A stretch of 64,000 nucleotides of DNA from assembly GCA_023053545.1 (NCBI GenBank), contig JAKZAN010000081.1, positions 1-64,000 of the forward strand, in the 5' to 3' direction. The notes under the pieces were generated by a model. It saw nothing but the letters and a program-made list of their open reading frames with translations, was not told the DNA's origin and ran no database searches. The stretch is from Lepidurus packardi (Eukaryota > Arthropoda > Branchiopoda > Notostraca > Triopsidae). Each line of letters begins with the position of its first letter. The stretch's first letter is position 1. Both the position numbers and the translations under genes were made by a program. This document shows, in pieces, positions 15,201-30,689 of this stretch.

Positions 15201-18200
15201 TTACGGACTTAATTATTTCCTTACGGACATAATTAATTCCTTACGGACTGAATTAATTCTTTAGGATTGATTGAATTCCATTCTTACTGAATTATTTCCT
15301 TACGGACTGAATCAATTCCTTACGGACTGAATTAATTCCTTACGTACTGAAGTTATTCCTTACGGATTGTATTAATTCCTTACGGACTGAATTAATTCCT
15401 TACGGACTGAATTAATACCTTACGGACTGAATTAAATCCTTACGGACTGAATTAATTCCTTACGGACTGAATTAATTCTTTAGGATTGATTGAATTCCAT
15501 TCTTACTGAATTAATTCCTTACGGACTATATTAATTCCTTACGGACTGAATTAATTCATTACGGACTGAATTAATTCCTTACGGACTGAATTAATTCCTT
15601 ACGGACTGAATTATTTCCTTACGGACGGAATTAATTCCTTACGGACTGAATCATTTCCTTACGGACTGAATTAATTCTTTAGGATTGATTGAATTCCTTT
15701 CTTACTGAATTAATTTCATACGGACGGAATTAATTCTTTACGGACTTAATTAATTCCTTACGGACTTAATTAATTCCTTACGGACTGAATTAATACCTTA
15801 CGGACTGAATTAAATCCTTAGGGACTGAATTAATTCCTTACGGACTGAATTAATTCCTTACGGACCGAAATAATTCCTTATTGACTGAAATAATTCTTTA
15901 CTGACTGAATTAATTCCTTACGGACTGAATTAATTCCTTACGGACTGAATTAATTCCTTACGGACTGAATTAATTCTGTAGGATTGATTGAATTCCATTC
16001 TTACTGAAATAATTCCTTACGGACTGAATTAATTCCTTACGGACTGAATTAATTCTTTAGGATTGATTGAATTCCATTCTTACTGAATTAATTCCTTACG
16101 GACTGAATTATTTCCTTACGGACTGAATTAATTCTTTAGGATTGATTGAAATCCATTCTTACTGAAATAATTCCTTACGGACTTAATTTATTCCTTACGG
16201 ACTATATTAATTCCTTACGGACTGAATTAATTCATTACGGACTGAATTAATTCATTACGGACTGAATTAATTCCTTACGGACTGAATTAATTCCTTACGG
16301 ACGGAATTAATTCCTTACGGACTTAATGAATTCCTTACGTACTTAATTAATTCTTTACGGTCTGAATTAATTCCTTACGGACTGATTTAATTCATTATGG
16401 ACTTAACTAATTCCGTAAGGAATGAATGAATTAATTACGGACTGAGTTAATTCCTTACGGACTGAAATAATTCCTTACTGACTGAAATAATTCCTTACTG
16501 ACTGAATTAATTCCTTACGGACTGAATTAATTCCTTACGGACTGAATTAATTCCTTACGGACTTAATTATTTCCTTAGGGACTTAATTAATTCCTTACGG
16601 ACTGAATTAATTCTTTAGGATTGATTGAATTCCATTCTTACTGAATTATTTCCTTACGGACTGAATCAATTCCTTACGGACTGAATTAATTCTTTAGGAT
16701 TGATTGAATTCCATTCTTACTGAAATAATTCCTTACGGACTGAATTAATTCCTTACGGACTGAATCAATTCCTTACGGACTGAATTAATTCCTTACGGAC
16801 TGAATTAAAACCTTACGGACTGAATTAAATCCTTACGGACTGACTTAATTCCTTACGGACTTAATTAATTCCTTATGGACTTAATTTATTCCTTACGGAC
16901 TATATTAATTCCTTACGGACTGAATTAATTCATTACGGACTGAATTAATTCCTTACGGACTGAATTAATTCCTTACGGACTGAATTAATTCCTTACGGAC
17001 GGAATTAATTCTTTACGGACTTAATTAATTCCTTACGGACTTAATGAATTCCTTACGTACTTAATTAATTCTTTACGGTCTGAATTAATTTCTTACGGAC
17101 TGAATTATTTCCTTACGGACTGAATTAATTCCTTACGGACTGAATTAATACCTTACGGACTGAATTAATTCCTTACGGACTGAATTAATTCCTTACGGAC
17201 TGAAATAATTCCTTACTGACTGAAATAATTCCTTACGGACTGAATTAATTCTTTAGGATTGATTGAATTCCATTCTTACTGAATTAATTCCTTACGGACT
17301 GAATTAATTCTTTAGGATTGATTGAATTCCATTCTTACTGAATTAATTCCTTACGGACTGAATTATTTCCTTACGGACTGAATTAATTCTTTAGGATTGA
17401 TTGAATTCCATTCTTACTGAATCAATTCCTTACGGACTGAATTAATTCCTTACGGACTGAATTAATTCCTTACGGACTGAATTAATACCTTACGGACTGA
17501 ATTAAATCCTTACGGACTGAATTAATTCCTTACGGACTTAATTAATTCCTTACGGACTTAATTTATTCCTTACGGACTATATTAATTCCTTACGGACTGA
17601 TTTAATTCATTACGGACTGAATTAATTCATTACGGACTGAATTAATTCCTTACGGACTGAATTAATTCCTTACGGACTTAATGAATTCCTTACGTAATTA
17701 ATTAATTCTTTACGGTCTGAATTAATTCCTTACGGACTGAATTAATACCTTACGGACTGAATTAATTCCTTACGGACTGAATTAATTCCTTACGGACTGA
17801 AATAATTCCTTACTGACTGAAATAATTCCTTACTGACTGAATTAATTCCTTACGGACAGAACTAATCCCTTACGGACTGAATTAATTCCTTACGGACTGA
17901 ATTAATTCCTTACGGACTGAATTAATTCTTTAGGATTGATTGAATTCCATTCTTACTGAATTAATTCCTTACGGACTGAATTAATTCTTTAGGATTGATT
18001 GAATTCCATTCTTACTGAAATAATTCCTTACGGACTGAATTAATTCCTTACGGACTGAATCAATTCCTTACGGACTGAATTAATTCCTTACGGACTGAAT
18101 TAATTCCTTACGGACTGAATTAATACCTTACGGACTGAATTAAATCCTTACGGACTGAATTAATTCCTTACGGACTTAATTAATTCCTTACGGACTTAAT

Positions 18201-18407
18201 TTATTCCTTACGGACTATATTAATTCCTTACGGACTGAATTAATTCATTACGGACTGAATTAATTCATTACGGACTGAATTAATTCCTTACGGACTGAAT
18301 TAATTCCTTACGGACGGAATTAATTCCTTACGGACTTAATGAATTCCTTACGTACTTAATTAATTCTTTACGGTCTGAATTAATTCCTTACGGACTGATT
18401 TAATTCA
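9201..18407. repeat. Irregular HOR mosaic, 1.2-2.0 kb blocks
   Basis: A rare monomer string beginning ttatggacttaactaattcc, followed by gtaaggaatgaatgaattaa, marks block starts at 9,201, 10,417, 11,953, 13,129, 15,081, 16,395 and 18,408. The spacings are 1,216, 1,536, 1,176, 1,952, 1,314 and 2,013 bp. In the five intervals I counted (9,201 to 16,394), the length equals a multiple of 20 minus the number of 19-bp variants in the block (4, 4, 4, 8 and 6). Blocks therefore differ by gain or loss of whole monomers, not by random indels. The same marker continues at 21,755, 22,832 and 24,719. Confidence 0.8.
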
Positions 18408-21400
18408 TTATGGACTTAACTAATTCCGTAAGGAATGAATGAATTAATTACGGACTGAGTTAATTCCTTACGGACTGAAATAATTCCTTACTGACTGAAA
18501 TAATTCCTTACTGACTGAATTAATTCCTTACGGACTGAATTAATTCCTTACGGACTGAATTAATTCCTTACGGACCTAATTATTTCCTTAGGGACTTAAT
18601 TAATTCCTTACGGACTGAATTAATTCTTTAGGATTGATTGAATTCCATTCTTACTGAATTATTTCCTTACGGACTGAATCAATTCCTTACGGACTGAATT
18701 AATTCTTTAGGATTGATTGAATTCCATTCTTACTGAAATAATTCCTTACGGACTGAATTAATTCCTTACGGACTGAATCAATTCCTTACGGACTGAATTA
18801 ATTCCTTACGGACTGAATTAGTTCCTTACGGACTGAATTAAAACCTTACGGACTGAATTAAATCCTTACGGACTGAATTAATTCCTTACGGACTTAATTA
18901 ATTCCTTACGGACTTAATTTATTCCTTACGGACTATATTAATTCCTTACGGACTGAATTAATTCATTACGGACTGAATTAATTCCTTACGGACTGAATTA
19001 ATTCCTTACGGACTGAATTAATTCCTTACGGACGGAATTAATTCTTTACGGACTTAATTAATTCCTTACGGACTTAATGAATTCCTTACGTACTTAATTA
19101 ATTCTTTACGGTCTGAATTAATTTCTTACGGACTGAATTATTTCCTTACGGACTGAATTAATTCCTTACGGACTGAATTAATACCTTACGGACTGAATTA
19201 ATTCCTTACGGACTGAATTAATTCCTTACGGACTGAAATAATTCCTTACTGACTGAAATAATTCCTTACGGACTGAATTAATTCTTTAGGATTGATTGAA
19301 TTCCATTCTTACTGAATTAATTCCTTACGGACTGAATTAATTCTTTAGGATTGATTGAATTCCATTCTTACTGAATTAATTCCTTACGGACTGAATTATT
19401 TCCTTACGGACTGAATTAATTCTTTAGGATTGATTGAATTCCATTCTTACTGAATCAATTCCTTACGGACTGAATTAATTCCTTACGGACTGAATTAATT
19501 CCTTACGGACTGAATTAATACCTTACGGACTGAATTAAATCCTTACGGACTGAATTAATTCCTTACGGACTTTATTAATTCCTTACGGACTTAATTTATT
19601 CCTTACGGACTATATTAATTCCTTACGGACTGATTTAATTCATTACGGACTGAATTAATTCATTACGGACTGAATTAATTCCTTACGGACTGAATTAATT
19701 CCTTACGGACGGAATTAATTCCTTACGGACTTAATGAATTCCTTACGTACTTAATTAATTCTTTACGATCTGAATTAATTCCTTACGGACTGAATTAATA
19801 CCTTACGGACTGAATTAATTCCTTACGGACTGAATTAATTCCTTACGGACTGAAATAATTCCTTACTGACTGAATTAATTCCTTACGGACAGAACTAATT
19901 CCTTACGGACTGAATTAATTCCTTACGGACTGAATTAATTCCTTACGGACTGAATTAATTCTTTAGGATTGATTGAATTCCATTCTTACTGAATTAATTC
20001 CTTACGGACTGAATTAATTCTTTAGGATTGATTGAATTCCATTCTTACTGAATTAATTCCTTACGGACTGAATTATTTCCTTACGGACTGAATTAATTCT
20101 TTAGGATTGATTGAATTCCATTCTTACTGAAATAATTCCTTACGGACTGAATTAATTCCTTACGGACTGAATCAATTCCTTACGGACTGAATTAATTCCT
20201 TACGGACTGAATTAGTTCCTTACGGACTGAATTAAAACCTTACGGACTGAATTAAATCCTTACGGACTGAATTAATTCCTTACGGACTTAATTAATTCCT
20301 TACGGACTTAATTTATTCCTTACGGACTATATTAATTCCTTACGGACTGAATTAATTCATTACGGACTGAATTAATTCCTTACGGACTGAATTAATTCCT
20401 TACGGACTGAATTAATTCTTTACGGACTTAATTAATTCCTTACGGACTTAATGAATTCCTTACGGACTTAATTAATTCCTTACGGACTTAATGAATTCCT
20501 TACGTACTTAATTAATTCTTTACGGTCTGAATTAATTTCTTACGGACTGAATTATTTCCTTACGGACTGAATTAATTCCTTACGGACTGAATTAATACCT
20601 TACGGACTGAATTAATTCCTTACGGACTGAATTAATTCCTTACGGACTGAATTAATTCTTTAGGATTGATTGAATTCCATTCTTACTGAATTAATTCCTT
20701 ACGGACTGAATTATTTCCTTACGGACTGAATTAATTCTTTAGGATTGATTGAATTCCATTCTTACTGAATCAATTCCTTACGGACTGAATTAATTCCTTA
20801 CGGACTGAATTAATTCCTTACGGACTGAATTAATACCTTACGGACTGAATTAAATCCTTACGGACTGAATTAATTCATTACGGACTGAATTAATTCCTTA
20901 CGGACTGAATTAATTCCTTACGGACGGAATTAATTCCTTACGGACTTAATGAATTCCTTACGTACTTAATTAATTCTTTACGGTCTGAATTAACTCCTTA
21001 CGGACTGAATTAATACCTTACGGACTGAATTAATTCCTTACGGACTGAATTAATTCCTTACGGACTGAAATAATTCCTTACTGACTGAAATAATTCCTAA
21101 CTGACTGAATTAATTCCTTACGGACAGAACTAATTCCTTACGGACTGAATTAATTCCTTACGGACTGAATTAATTCCTTACGGACTGAATTAATTCTTTA
21201 GGATTGATTGAATTCCATTCTTACTGAATTAATTCCTTACGGACTGAATTAATTCTTTAGGATTGATTGAATTCCATTCTTACTGAATTAATTCCTTACG
21301 GACTGAATTATTTCCTTACGGACTGAATTAATTCTTTAGGATTGATTGAATTCCATTCTTACTGAAATAATTCCTTACGGACTGAATTAATTCCTTACGG

Positions 21401-24400
21401 ACTGAATCAATTCCTTACGGACTGAATTAATTCCTTACGGACTGAATTAATTCCTTACGGACTGAATTAATACCTTACGGACTGAATTAAATCCTTACGG
21501 ACTGAATTAATTCCTTACGGACTTAATTAATTCCTTACGGACTTAATTTATTCCTTACGGACTATATTAATTCCTTACGGACTGAATTAATTCATTACGG
21601 ACTGAATTAATTCATTACGGACTGAATTAATTCCTTACGGACTGAATTAATTCCTTACGGACGGAATTAATTCCTTACGGACTTAATGAATTCCTTACGT
21701 ACTTAATTAATTCTTTACGGTCTGAATTAATTCCTTACGGACTGATTTAATTCATTATGGACTTAACTAATTCCGTAAGGAATGAATGAATTAATTACGG
21801 AATGAGTTAATTCCTTACGGACTGAAATAATTCCTTACTGACTGAAATAATTCCTTACTGACTGAATTAATTCCTTACGGACTGAATTAATTCCTTACGG
21901 ACTGAATTAATTCCTTACGGACTGAATTAATACCTTACGGACTGAATTAATTCCTTACGGACGGAATTAATTCTTTACGGACTTAATTAATTCCTTACGG
22001 ACTTAATGAATTCCTTACGTACTTAATTAATTCTTTACGGTCTGAATTAATTTATTACGGACTGAATTATTTCCTTACGGATTGAATTAATTCCTTACGG
22101 ACTGAATTAATACCTTACGGACTGAATTAATTCCTTACGGACTGAATTAATTCCTTACGGACTGAAATAATTCCTTACTGACTGAAATAATTCCTTACTG
22201 ACTGAATTAATTCCTTACGGACAGAACTAATTCCTTACGGACTGAATTAATTCCTTACGGACTGAATTAATTCCTTACGGACTGAATTAATTCTTTAGGA
22301 TTGATTGAATTCCATTCTTACTGAATTAATTCCTTACGGACTGAATTAATTCTTTAGGATTGATTGAATTCCATTCTTACTGAATTAATTCCTTACGGAC
22401 TGAATTATTTCCTTACGGACTGAATTAATTCTTTAGGATTGATTGAATTCCATTCTTACTGAAATAATTCCTTACGGACTGAATTAATTCCTTACGGACT
22501 GAATGAATTCCTTACGGACTGAATTAATTCCTTACGGACTGAATTAATTCCTTACGGACTGAATTAATACCTTACGGACTGAATTAAATCCTTACGGACT
22601 TAATTAATTCCTTACGGACTTAATTTATTCCTTACGGACTATATTAATTCCTTACGGACTGAATTAATTCATTACGGACTGAATTAATTCATTACGGACT
22701 GAATTAATTCCTTACGGACTGAATTAATTCCTTACGGACGGAATTAATTCCTTACGGACTTAATGAATTCCTTACGTACTTAATTAATTCTTTACGGTCT
22801 GAATTAATTCCTTACGGACTGATTTAATTCATTATGGACTTAACTAATTCCGTAAGGAATGAATGAATTAATTACGGACTGAGTTAATTCCTTACGGACT
22901 GAAATAATTCCTTACTGACTGAAATAATTCCTTACTGACTGAATTAATTCCTTACGGACTGAATTTATTCCTTACGGACTGAATTAATTCCTTACGGACT
23001 GAATTAATACCTTACGGACTGAATTAATTCCTTACGGACGGAATTAATTCTTTACGGACTTAATTAATTCCTTACGGACTTAATGAATTCCTTACGTACT
23101 TAATTAATTCTTTACGGTCTGAATTAATTTATTACGGACTGAATTATTTCCTTACGGATTGAATTAATTCCTTACGGACTGAATTAATACCTTACGGACT
23201 GAATTAATTCCTTACGGACTGAATTAATTCCTTACGGACTGAAATAATTCCTTACTGACTGAAATAATTCCTTACTGACTGAATTAATTCCTTACGGACA
23301 GAACTAATTCCTTACGGACTGAATTAATTCCTTACGGACTGAATTAATTCCTTACGGACTGAATTAATTCTTTAGGATTGATTGAATTCCATTCTTACTG
23401 AATTAATTCCTTACGGACTGAATTAATTCTTTAGGATTGATTGAATTCCATTCTTACTGAATTAATTCCTTACGGACTGAATTATTTCCTTACGGACTGA
23501 ATTAATTCTTTAGGATTGATTGAATTCCATTCTTACTGAAATAATTCCTTACGGACTGAATTAATTCCTTACGGACTGAATCAATTCCTTACGGACTGAA
23601 TTAATTCCTTACGGACTGAATTAATTCCTTACGGACTGAATTAATACCTTACGGACTGAATTAAATCCTTACGGACTGAATTAATTCCTTACGGACTTAA
23701 TTAATTCCTTACGGACTTAATTTATTCCTTACGGACTATATTAATTCCTTACGGACTGAATTAATTCATTACGGACTGAATTAATTCCTTACGGACTGAA
23801 TTAATTCCTTACGGACTGAATTAATTCCTTACGGACGGAATTAATTCTTTACGGACTTAATTAATTCCTTACGGACTTAATGAATTCCTTACGGACTGAA
23901 TTAATTCCTTACGGACAGAATTAATTCCTTACGGACTGAAATAATTCATACTGACTGAAATAATTCTGACTGAATTAATTCCTTACGGACTGAACTAATT
24001 CCTTACGGACTGAATTAATTCCTTACGGACTGAATTAATTCCTTACGGACTGAATTAATTCTTTAGGATTGATTGAATTCCATTCTTACTGAAATAATTC
24101 CTTACGGACTGAATTAATTCTTTAGGCTTGATTGAATTCCATTCTTACTGAATTAATTCCTTACGGACTGAATTAATTCCTTACGGACTGAATTAATTCT
24201 TTAGGATTGATTGAATTCCATTCTTACTGAATTAATTCCTTACGGACTGAATTATTTCCTTACGGACTGAATTAATTCTTTAGGATTAATTGAATTCCAT
24301 TCTTACTGAAATAATTCCTTACGGACTGAATTAATTCCTTACGGACTGAATCAAATCCTTATGGACTGTATTAATTCCTTACGGACTGAATTAATTCGTT

Positions 24401-25620
24401 ACGGACTGAATTAATACCTTACGGACTGAATTAAATCCTTACGGACTGAATTAATTCCTTACGGACTTAATTAATTCCTTACGGACTTAATTTATTCCTT
24501 ACGGACTATATTAATTCCTTACGGACTGAATTAATTCTTTACGGACTGAATTAATTCCTTACGGACTGAATTAATTCCTTACGGACTGAATTAATTCCTT
24601 ACGGACGGAATTAATTCTTTACGGACTTAATTAATTCCTTACGGACTTAATGAATTCCTTACGTACTTAATTAATTCTTTACGGTCTGAATTAATTCCTT
24701 ACGGACTGATTTAATTCATTATGGACTTAACTAATTCCGTAAGGAATGAATGAATTAATTACGGACTGAGTTAATTCCTTACGGACTGAAATAATTCCTT
24801 ACTGACTGAAATAATTCCTTACTGACTGAATTAATTCCTTACGGACTGAATTAATTCCTTACGGACTGAATTAATTCCTTACGGACTTAATTATTTCCAT
24901 ACGGACTTAATTAATTCCTTACGGACTGAATTAATTCTTTAGGATTGATTGAATTCCATTCTTACTGAATTATTTCCTTACGGACTGAATCAATTCCTTA
25001 CGGACTGAATTAATTCCTTACGTACTGAAGTTATTCCTTACGGATTGTATTAATTCCTTACGGACTGAATTAATTCCTTACGGACTGAATTAATACCTTA
25101 CGGACTGAATTAAATCCTTACGGACTGAATTATTTCCTTACGGACTGAATTAATTCTTTAGGATTGATTGAATTCCATTCTTACTGAATTAATTCCTTAC
25201 GGACTATATTAATTCTTTACGGAATGAATTAATTCATTACGGACTGAATTAATTCTTTACGGACTGAATTAATTCCTTTCGGACTGAATTAATTCCTTAC
25301 GGACGGAATTAATTCTTTACGGACTTAATTAATTCCTTACGGACTTAATGAATTCCTTACGTACTTAATTAATTCTTTACGGACTTAACTTATTCCGTAA
25401 GGAATGAATGAATTAATTACGGACTGAAATAATTCCTTACGGACTGAATTAATTCCTTACGGACTGAATCAATTCCTTACGGACTGAATTAATTACTTAC
25501 GGACTGAATTAATTCCTTACGGACTGAATTAATTCTTTAGGATTGATTGAATTCCATTCTTACTGAATTAACTCCTTACGGACTGAATTAATTCCTTACG
25601 TACTGATGTTATTAGTTACG

Positions 25621-28600
25621 GATTGAATTAATTCCTTACGGACTGAATTAATTCCTTACGGACTGAATTAATACCTTACGGACTGAATTAAATCCTTACG
25701 GACTGAATTAATTCCTTAAGGACTTAATTAATTCCTTACGGACTGAATAAATTCTTTAGGATTGATTGAATTCCATTCTTACTGAATTAATTCCTTACGG
25801 ACTGAATTAATTCCTTACGTACTGAAGTTATTAGTTACGGATTGAATTAATTCCTTACGGACTGAATTAATTCCTTACGGACTGAATTAATACCTTACGG
25901 ACTGAATTAATTCCTTACGGACTGAATTAATTCTTTAGGATTGATTGAATTCCTTTCTTACTGAATTAATTTCATACGGACGGAATTAATTCTTTACGGT
26001 CTGAATTAATTCCGTACGGATTTAATTAATTCCTTACGGACTTAATTAATTTCTTACGTACTTAATTAATTCTTTACGGCCTGAATTAATTCCGTACGGA
26101 TTTAATTAATTCCTTACGGACTGAAATAATTCCTTACGGACTGAATTAAGTCCTTACGGACTGAATCAATTCCTTACAGACTGAATTAATTCCTTACGGA
26201 CTGAATTAATTCCTTACGGACTGAATCATTTCCTTACGGACTGAATTAATTCTTTAGGATTGATTGAATTCCATTCTTACTGAATTAATTCCTTACGGAC
26301 TGAACTATTTCCTTACGGACTGAATTAATTCTTTAGGATTGATTGAATTCCAATCTTACTGAAATAATTCCTTACGGACTGAATTAATTCCTTACGGACT
26401 GAATCAATTCCTTACGGACTGAATTAATTCCTTACGGACTGAATTAATTCCTTACGGACTGAATCATTTCCTTAAGGACTGAATTAATTCTTTAGGATTG
26501 ATTGAATTCCTTTCTTACTGAATTAATTTCATACGGACGGAATTAATTCTTTACGGACTTAATTAATTCCTTACGTACTTAATTAATTCTTTACGGTCTG
26601 AATTAATTCCTTACGGACTGAATTATTTCCTTACGGACTGAATTAATTCTTTAGGATTGATTGAATTCCTTTCTTAATGAATTAATTCCTTACGGACTGA
26701 ATTAATTCCTTAATTAATTCCATACGGACTGAATTAATTTCATACGGACTGAATTAATTCATTACGGACTTAATTAATCGATTTCGGACTGAATTAATTC
26801 CTTACGTACTGAACTTATTCCTTACGGACTGAATTAATTCCTTACGGACTGAATTAATTCCTTACGGACTGAATTAATTCCTTACGGACTGAATTAATAC
26901 CTTACGGACTGAATTAAATCCTTACGGACTGAATTAATTCCTTACGGACTGAGTTAATTCCTTACGGACTGAATTAATTCTTTAGGATTGATTGAATTCC
27001 ATTCTTACTGAATTAATTCCTTACGGACTGAATTAATTCTTTAGGATTGATTGAATTCTATTCTTACTGAAATAATTCCTTACGGACTGAATTAATTCCT
27101 TACGGACTGAATCAATTCCTTACGGACTGAATTAATTCCTTACTGACTGAATTAATTCCTTACGGACTGAATTAATTCTTTAGGATTGATTGAATTCCAT
27201 TCTTACTGAAATAATTCCTTACGGACTGAATTAATTCCTTACGGACTGAATCAATTCCTTACGGACTGAATTAATACCTTACGGACTGAATTAAATCCTT
27301 ACGGACTGAATTCATTTCCTTACGGACTTAATTTATTCCTTACGGACTATATTAATTCCTTACGGACTGAATTAATTCTTTACGGACTGAATTAATTCCT
27401 TACGGACTGAATTAATTCCTTACGGACTGAATTAATACCTTACGGACTGAATTAAATCCTTACGGACTGAATTAATTCCTTAAGGACTTAATTAATTCCT
27501 TACGGACTGAATAAATTCTTTAGGATTGATTGAATTCCATTCTTACTGAATTAATTCCTTACGGACTGAATTAATTCCTTACGTACTGAAGTTATTAGTT
27601 ACGGATTGAATTAATTCCTTACGGACTGAATTAATTCCTTACGGACTGAATTAATACCTTACGGACTGAATTAATTCCTTACGGACTGAATTAATTCTTT
27701 AGGATTGATTGAATTCCTTTCTTACTGAATTAATTTCATACGGACGGAATTAATTCTTTACGGTCTGAATTAATTCCGTACGGATTTAATTAATTCCTTA
27801 CGGACTTAATTAATTTCTTACGTACTTAATTAATTCTTTACGGCCTGAATTAATTCCGTACGGATTTAATTAATTCCTTACGGACTGAAATAATTCCTTA
27901 CGGACTGAATTAAGTCCTTACGGACTGAATCAATTCCTTACAGACTGAATTAATTCCTTACGGACTGAATTAATTCCTTACGGACTGAATCATTTCCTTA
28001 CGGACTGAATTAATTCTTTAGGATTGATTGAATTCCATTCTTACTGAATTAATTCCTTACGGACTGAACTATTTCCTTACGGACTGAATTAATTCTTTAG
28101 GATTGATTGAATTCCAATCTTACTGAAATAATTCCTTACGGACTGAATTAATTCCTTACGGACTGAATCAATTCCTTACGGACTGAATTAATTCCTTACG
28201 GACTGAATTAATTCCTTACGGACTGAATCATTTCCTTAAGGACTGAATTAATTCTTTAGGATTGATTGAATTCCTTTCTTACTGAATTAATTTCATACGG
28301 ACGGAATTAATTCTTTACGGACTTAATTAATTCCTTACGTACTTAATTAATTCTTTACGGTCTGAATTAATTCCTTACGGACTGAATTATTTCCTTACGG
28401 ACTGAATTAATTCTTTAGGATTGATTGAATTCCTTTCTTAATGAATTAATTCCTTACGGACTGAATTAATTCCTTAATTAATTCCATACGGACTGAATTA
28501 ATTTCATACGGACTGAATTAATTCATTACGGACTTAATTAATCGATTTCGGACTGAATTAATTCCTTACGTACTGAACTTATTCCTTACGGACTGAATTA

Positions 28601-29148
28601 ATTCCTTACGGACTGAATTAATTCCTTACGGACTGAATTAATTCCTTACGGACTGAATTAATACCTTACGGACTGAATTAAATCCTTACGGACTGAATTA
28701 ATTCCTTACGGACTGAGTTAATTCCTTACGGACTGAATTAATTCTTTAGGATTGATTGAATTCCATTCTTACTGAATTAATTCCTTACGGACTGAATTAA
28801 TTCTTTAGGATTGATTGAATTCTATTCTTACTGAAATAATTCCTTACGGACTGAATTAATTCCTTACGGACTGAATCAATTCCTTACGGACTGAATTAAT
28901 TCCTTACTGACTGAATTAATTCCTTACGGACTGAATTAATTCTTTAGGATTGATTGAATTCCATTCTTACTGAAATAATTCCTTACGGACTGAATTAATT
29001 CCTTACGGACTGAATCAATTCCTTACGGACTGAATTAATACCTTACGGACTGAATTAAATCCTTACGGACTGAATTCATTTCCTTACGGACTTAATTTAT
29101 TCCTTACGGACTATATTAATTCCTTACGGACTGAATTAATTCTTTACG
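25621..29148. repeat. Tandem duplication of a 1,764-bp satellite unit
   Basis: Two near-identical copies by eye, 25,621-27,384 and 27,385-29,148. Offset 1,764 was measured on two rare landmarks: gttattagttacgg at 25,827/27,591 and atcgatttcgg at 26,778/28,542. Each copy also holds a 12-bp monomer remnant (ttccttaattaa) at about 26,706 and 28,470, and a 21-bp monomer created by ttcatttcc near 27,310 and 29,075. Nine 19-bp variants, one 12-bp, one 21-bp and seventy-eight 20-bp units account for the 1,764 bp. Confidence 0.85.
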
Positions 29149-30689
29149 GACTGAATTAATTCCTTACGGACTGAATTAATTCCTTACGGACTGAACTAAT
29201 TCCTTACGGACTGAATTAATTCCTTACGGACTGAATTAATTCCTTACGGACTGAATTAATTCTTTAGGATTGATTGAATTCCATTCTTACTGAAATAATT
29301 CCTTACGGACTGAATTAATTCCTTACGGACTGAATTAATTCTTTAGGATTGAATTCCATTCTTACTGAATTAATTCCTCACGGACTGAATTAATTCTTTA
29401 GGATTGATTGAATTCCATTCTTACTGAATTAATTCCTTACGGACTGAATTATTTCCTTACGGACTGAATTAATTCTTTAGGATTGATTGAATTCCATTCT
29501 TACTGAAATAATTCCTTACGGACTGAATTAATTCCTTACGGACTGAATCAATTCCTTACGGACTGAATTAATACCTTACGGACTGAATTAAATCCTTACG
29601 GACTGAATTCATTTCCTTACGGACTTAATTTATTCCTTACGGACTATATTAATTCCTTACGGACTGAATTAATTCTTTACGGACTGAATTAATTCCATAC
29701 GGACTGAATTAATTCCTTACGGACTGAATTAATTCCTTACGGACGGAATTAATTCTTTACGGACTTAATTAATTCTTTACGGACTTAATTAATTCCTTAC
29801 GGACTGATTTAATTCATTATGGACTTAACTAATTCCGTAAGGAATGAATGAATTAATTACGGACTGAGTTAATTCCTTACGGACTGAAATAATTCCTTAC
29901 GGACTGAATCAATTCCTTACGGACTGAATTAATTCCTTACGGACTGAATTAATTCCTTAAGGACTGAATTAATTCTTTAGGATTGATTGAATTCCATTCT
30001 TACTGAATTAATTCCTTACGGACTGAATTAATTCCTTACGTACTGAAGTTATTAGTTACGGATTGAATTAATTCCTTACGGATTGAATTAATTCCTTACG
30101 GACTGAATTAATACCTTACGGACTGAATTAAATCCTTACGGACTGAATTAATTCCTTAAGGACTTAATTAATTCCTTACGGACTGAATAAATTCTTTAGG
30201 ATTGATTGAATTCCATTCTTACTGAATTAATTCCTTACGGACTGAATTAATTCCTTACGGACTGAATTAATTCCTTACGTACTGAAGTTATTAGTTACGG
30301 ATTGAATTAATTCCTTACGGACTGAATTAATTCCTTACGGACTGAATTAATACCTTACGGACTGAATTAAATCCTTACGGACTGAATTAATTCCTTACGG
30401 ACTTAATTAATTCCTTACGGACTTAATTAATTCCTTACGGACTATATTAATTCCTTACTGACTGAATTAATTCATTACGGACTGAATTAATTCCTTACGG
30501 ACTGAATTAATTCCTTACGGAATGAATCAATTCCTTACGGACTGAATTAATTCCTTACGGACTGAATTAATTCCTTACGGACTGAATCATTTCCTTACGG
30601 ACTGAATTAATTCTTTAGGATTGATTGAATTCCTTTCTTACTGAATTAATTTCATACGGACGGAATTAATTCTTTACGGTCTGAATTAA

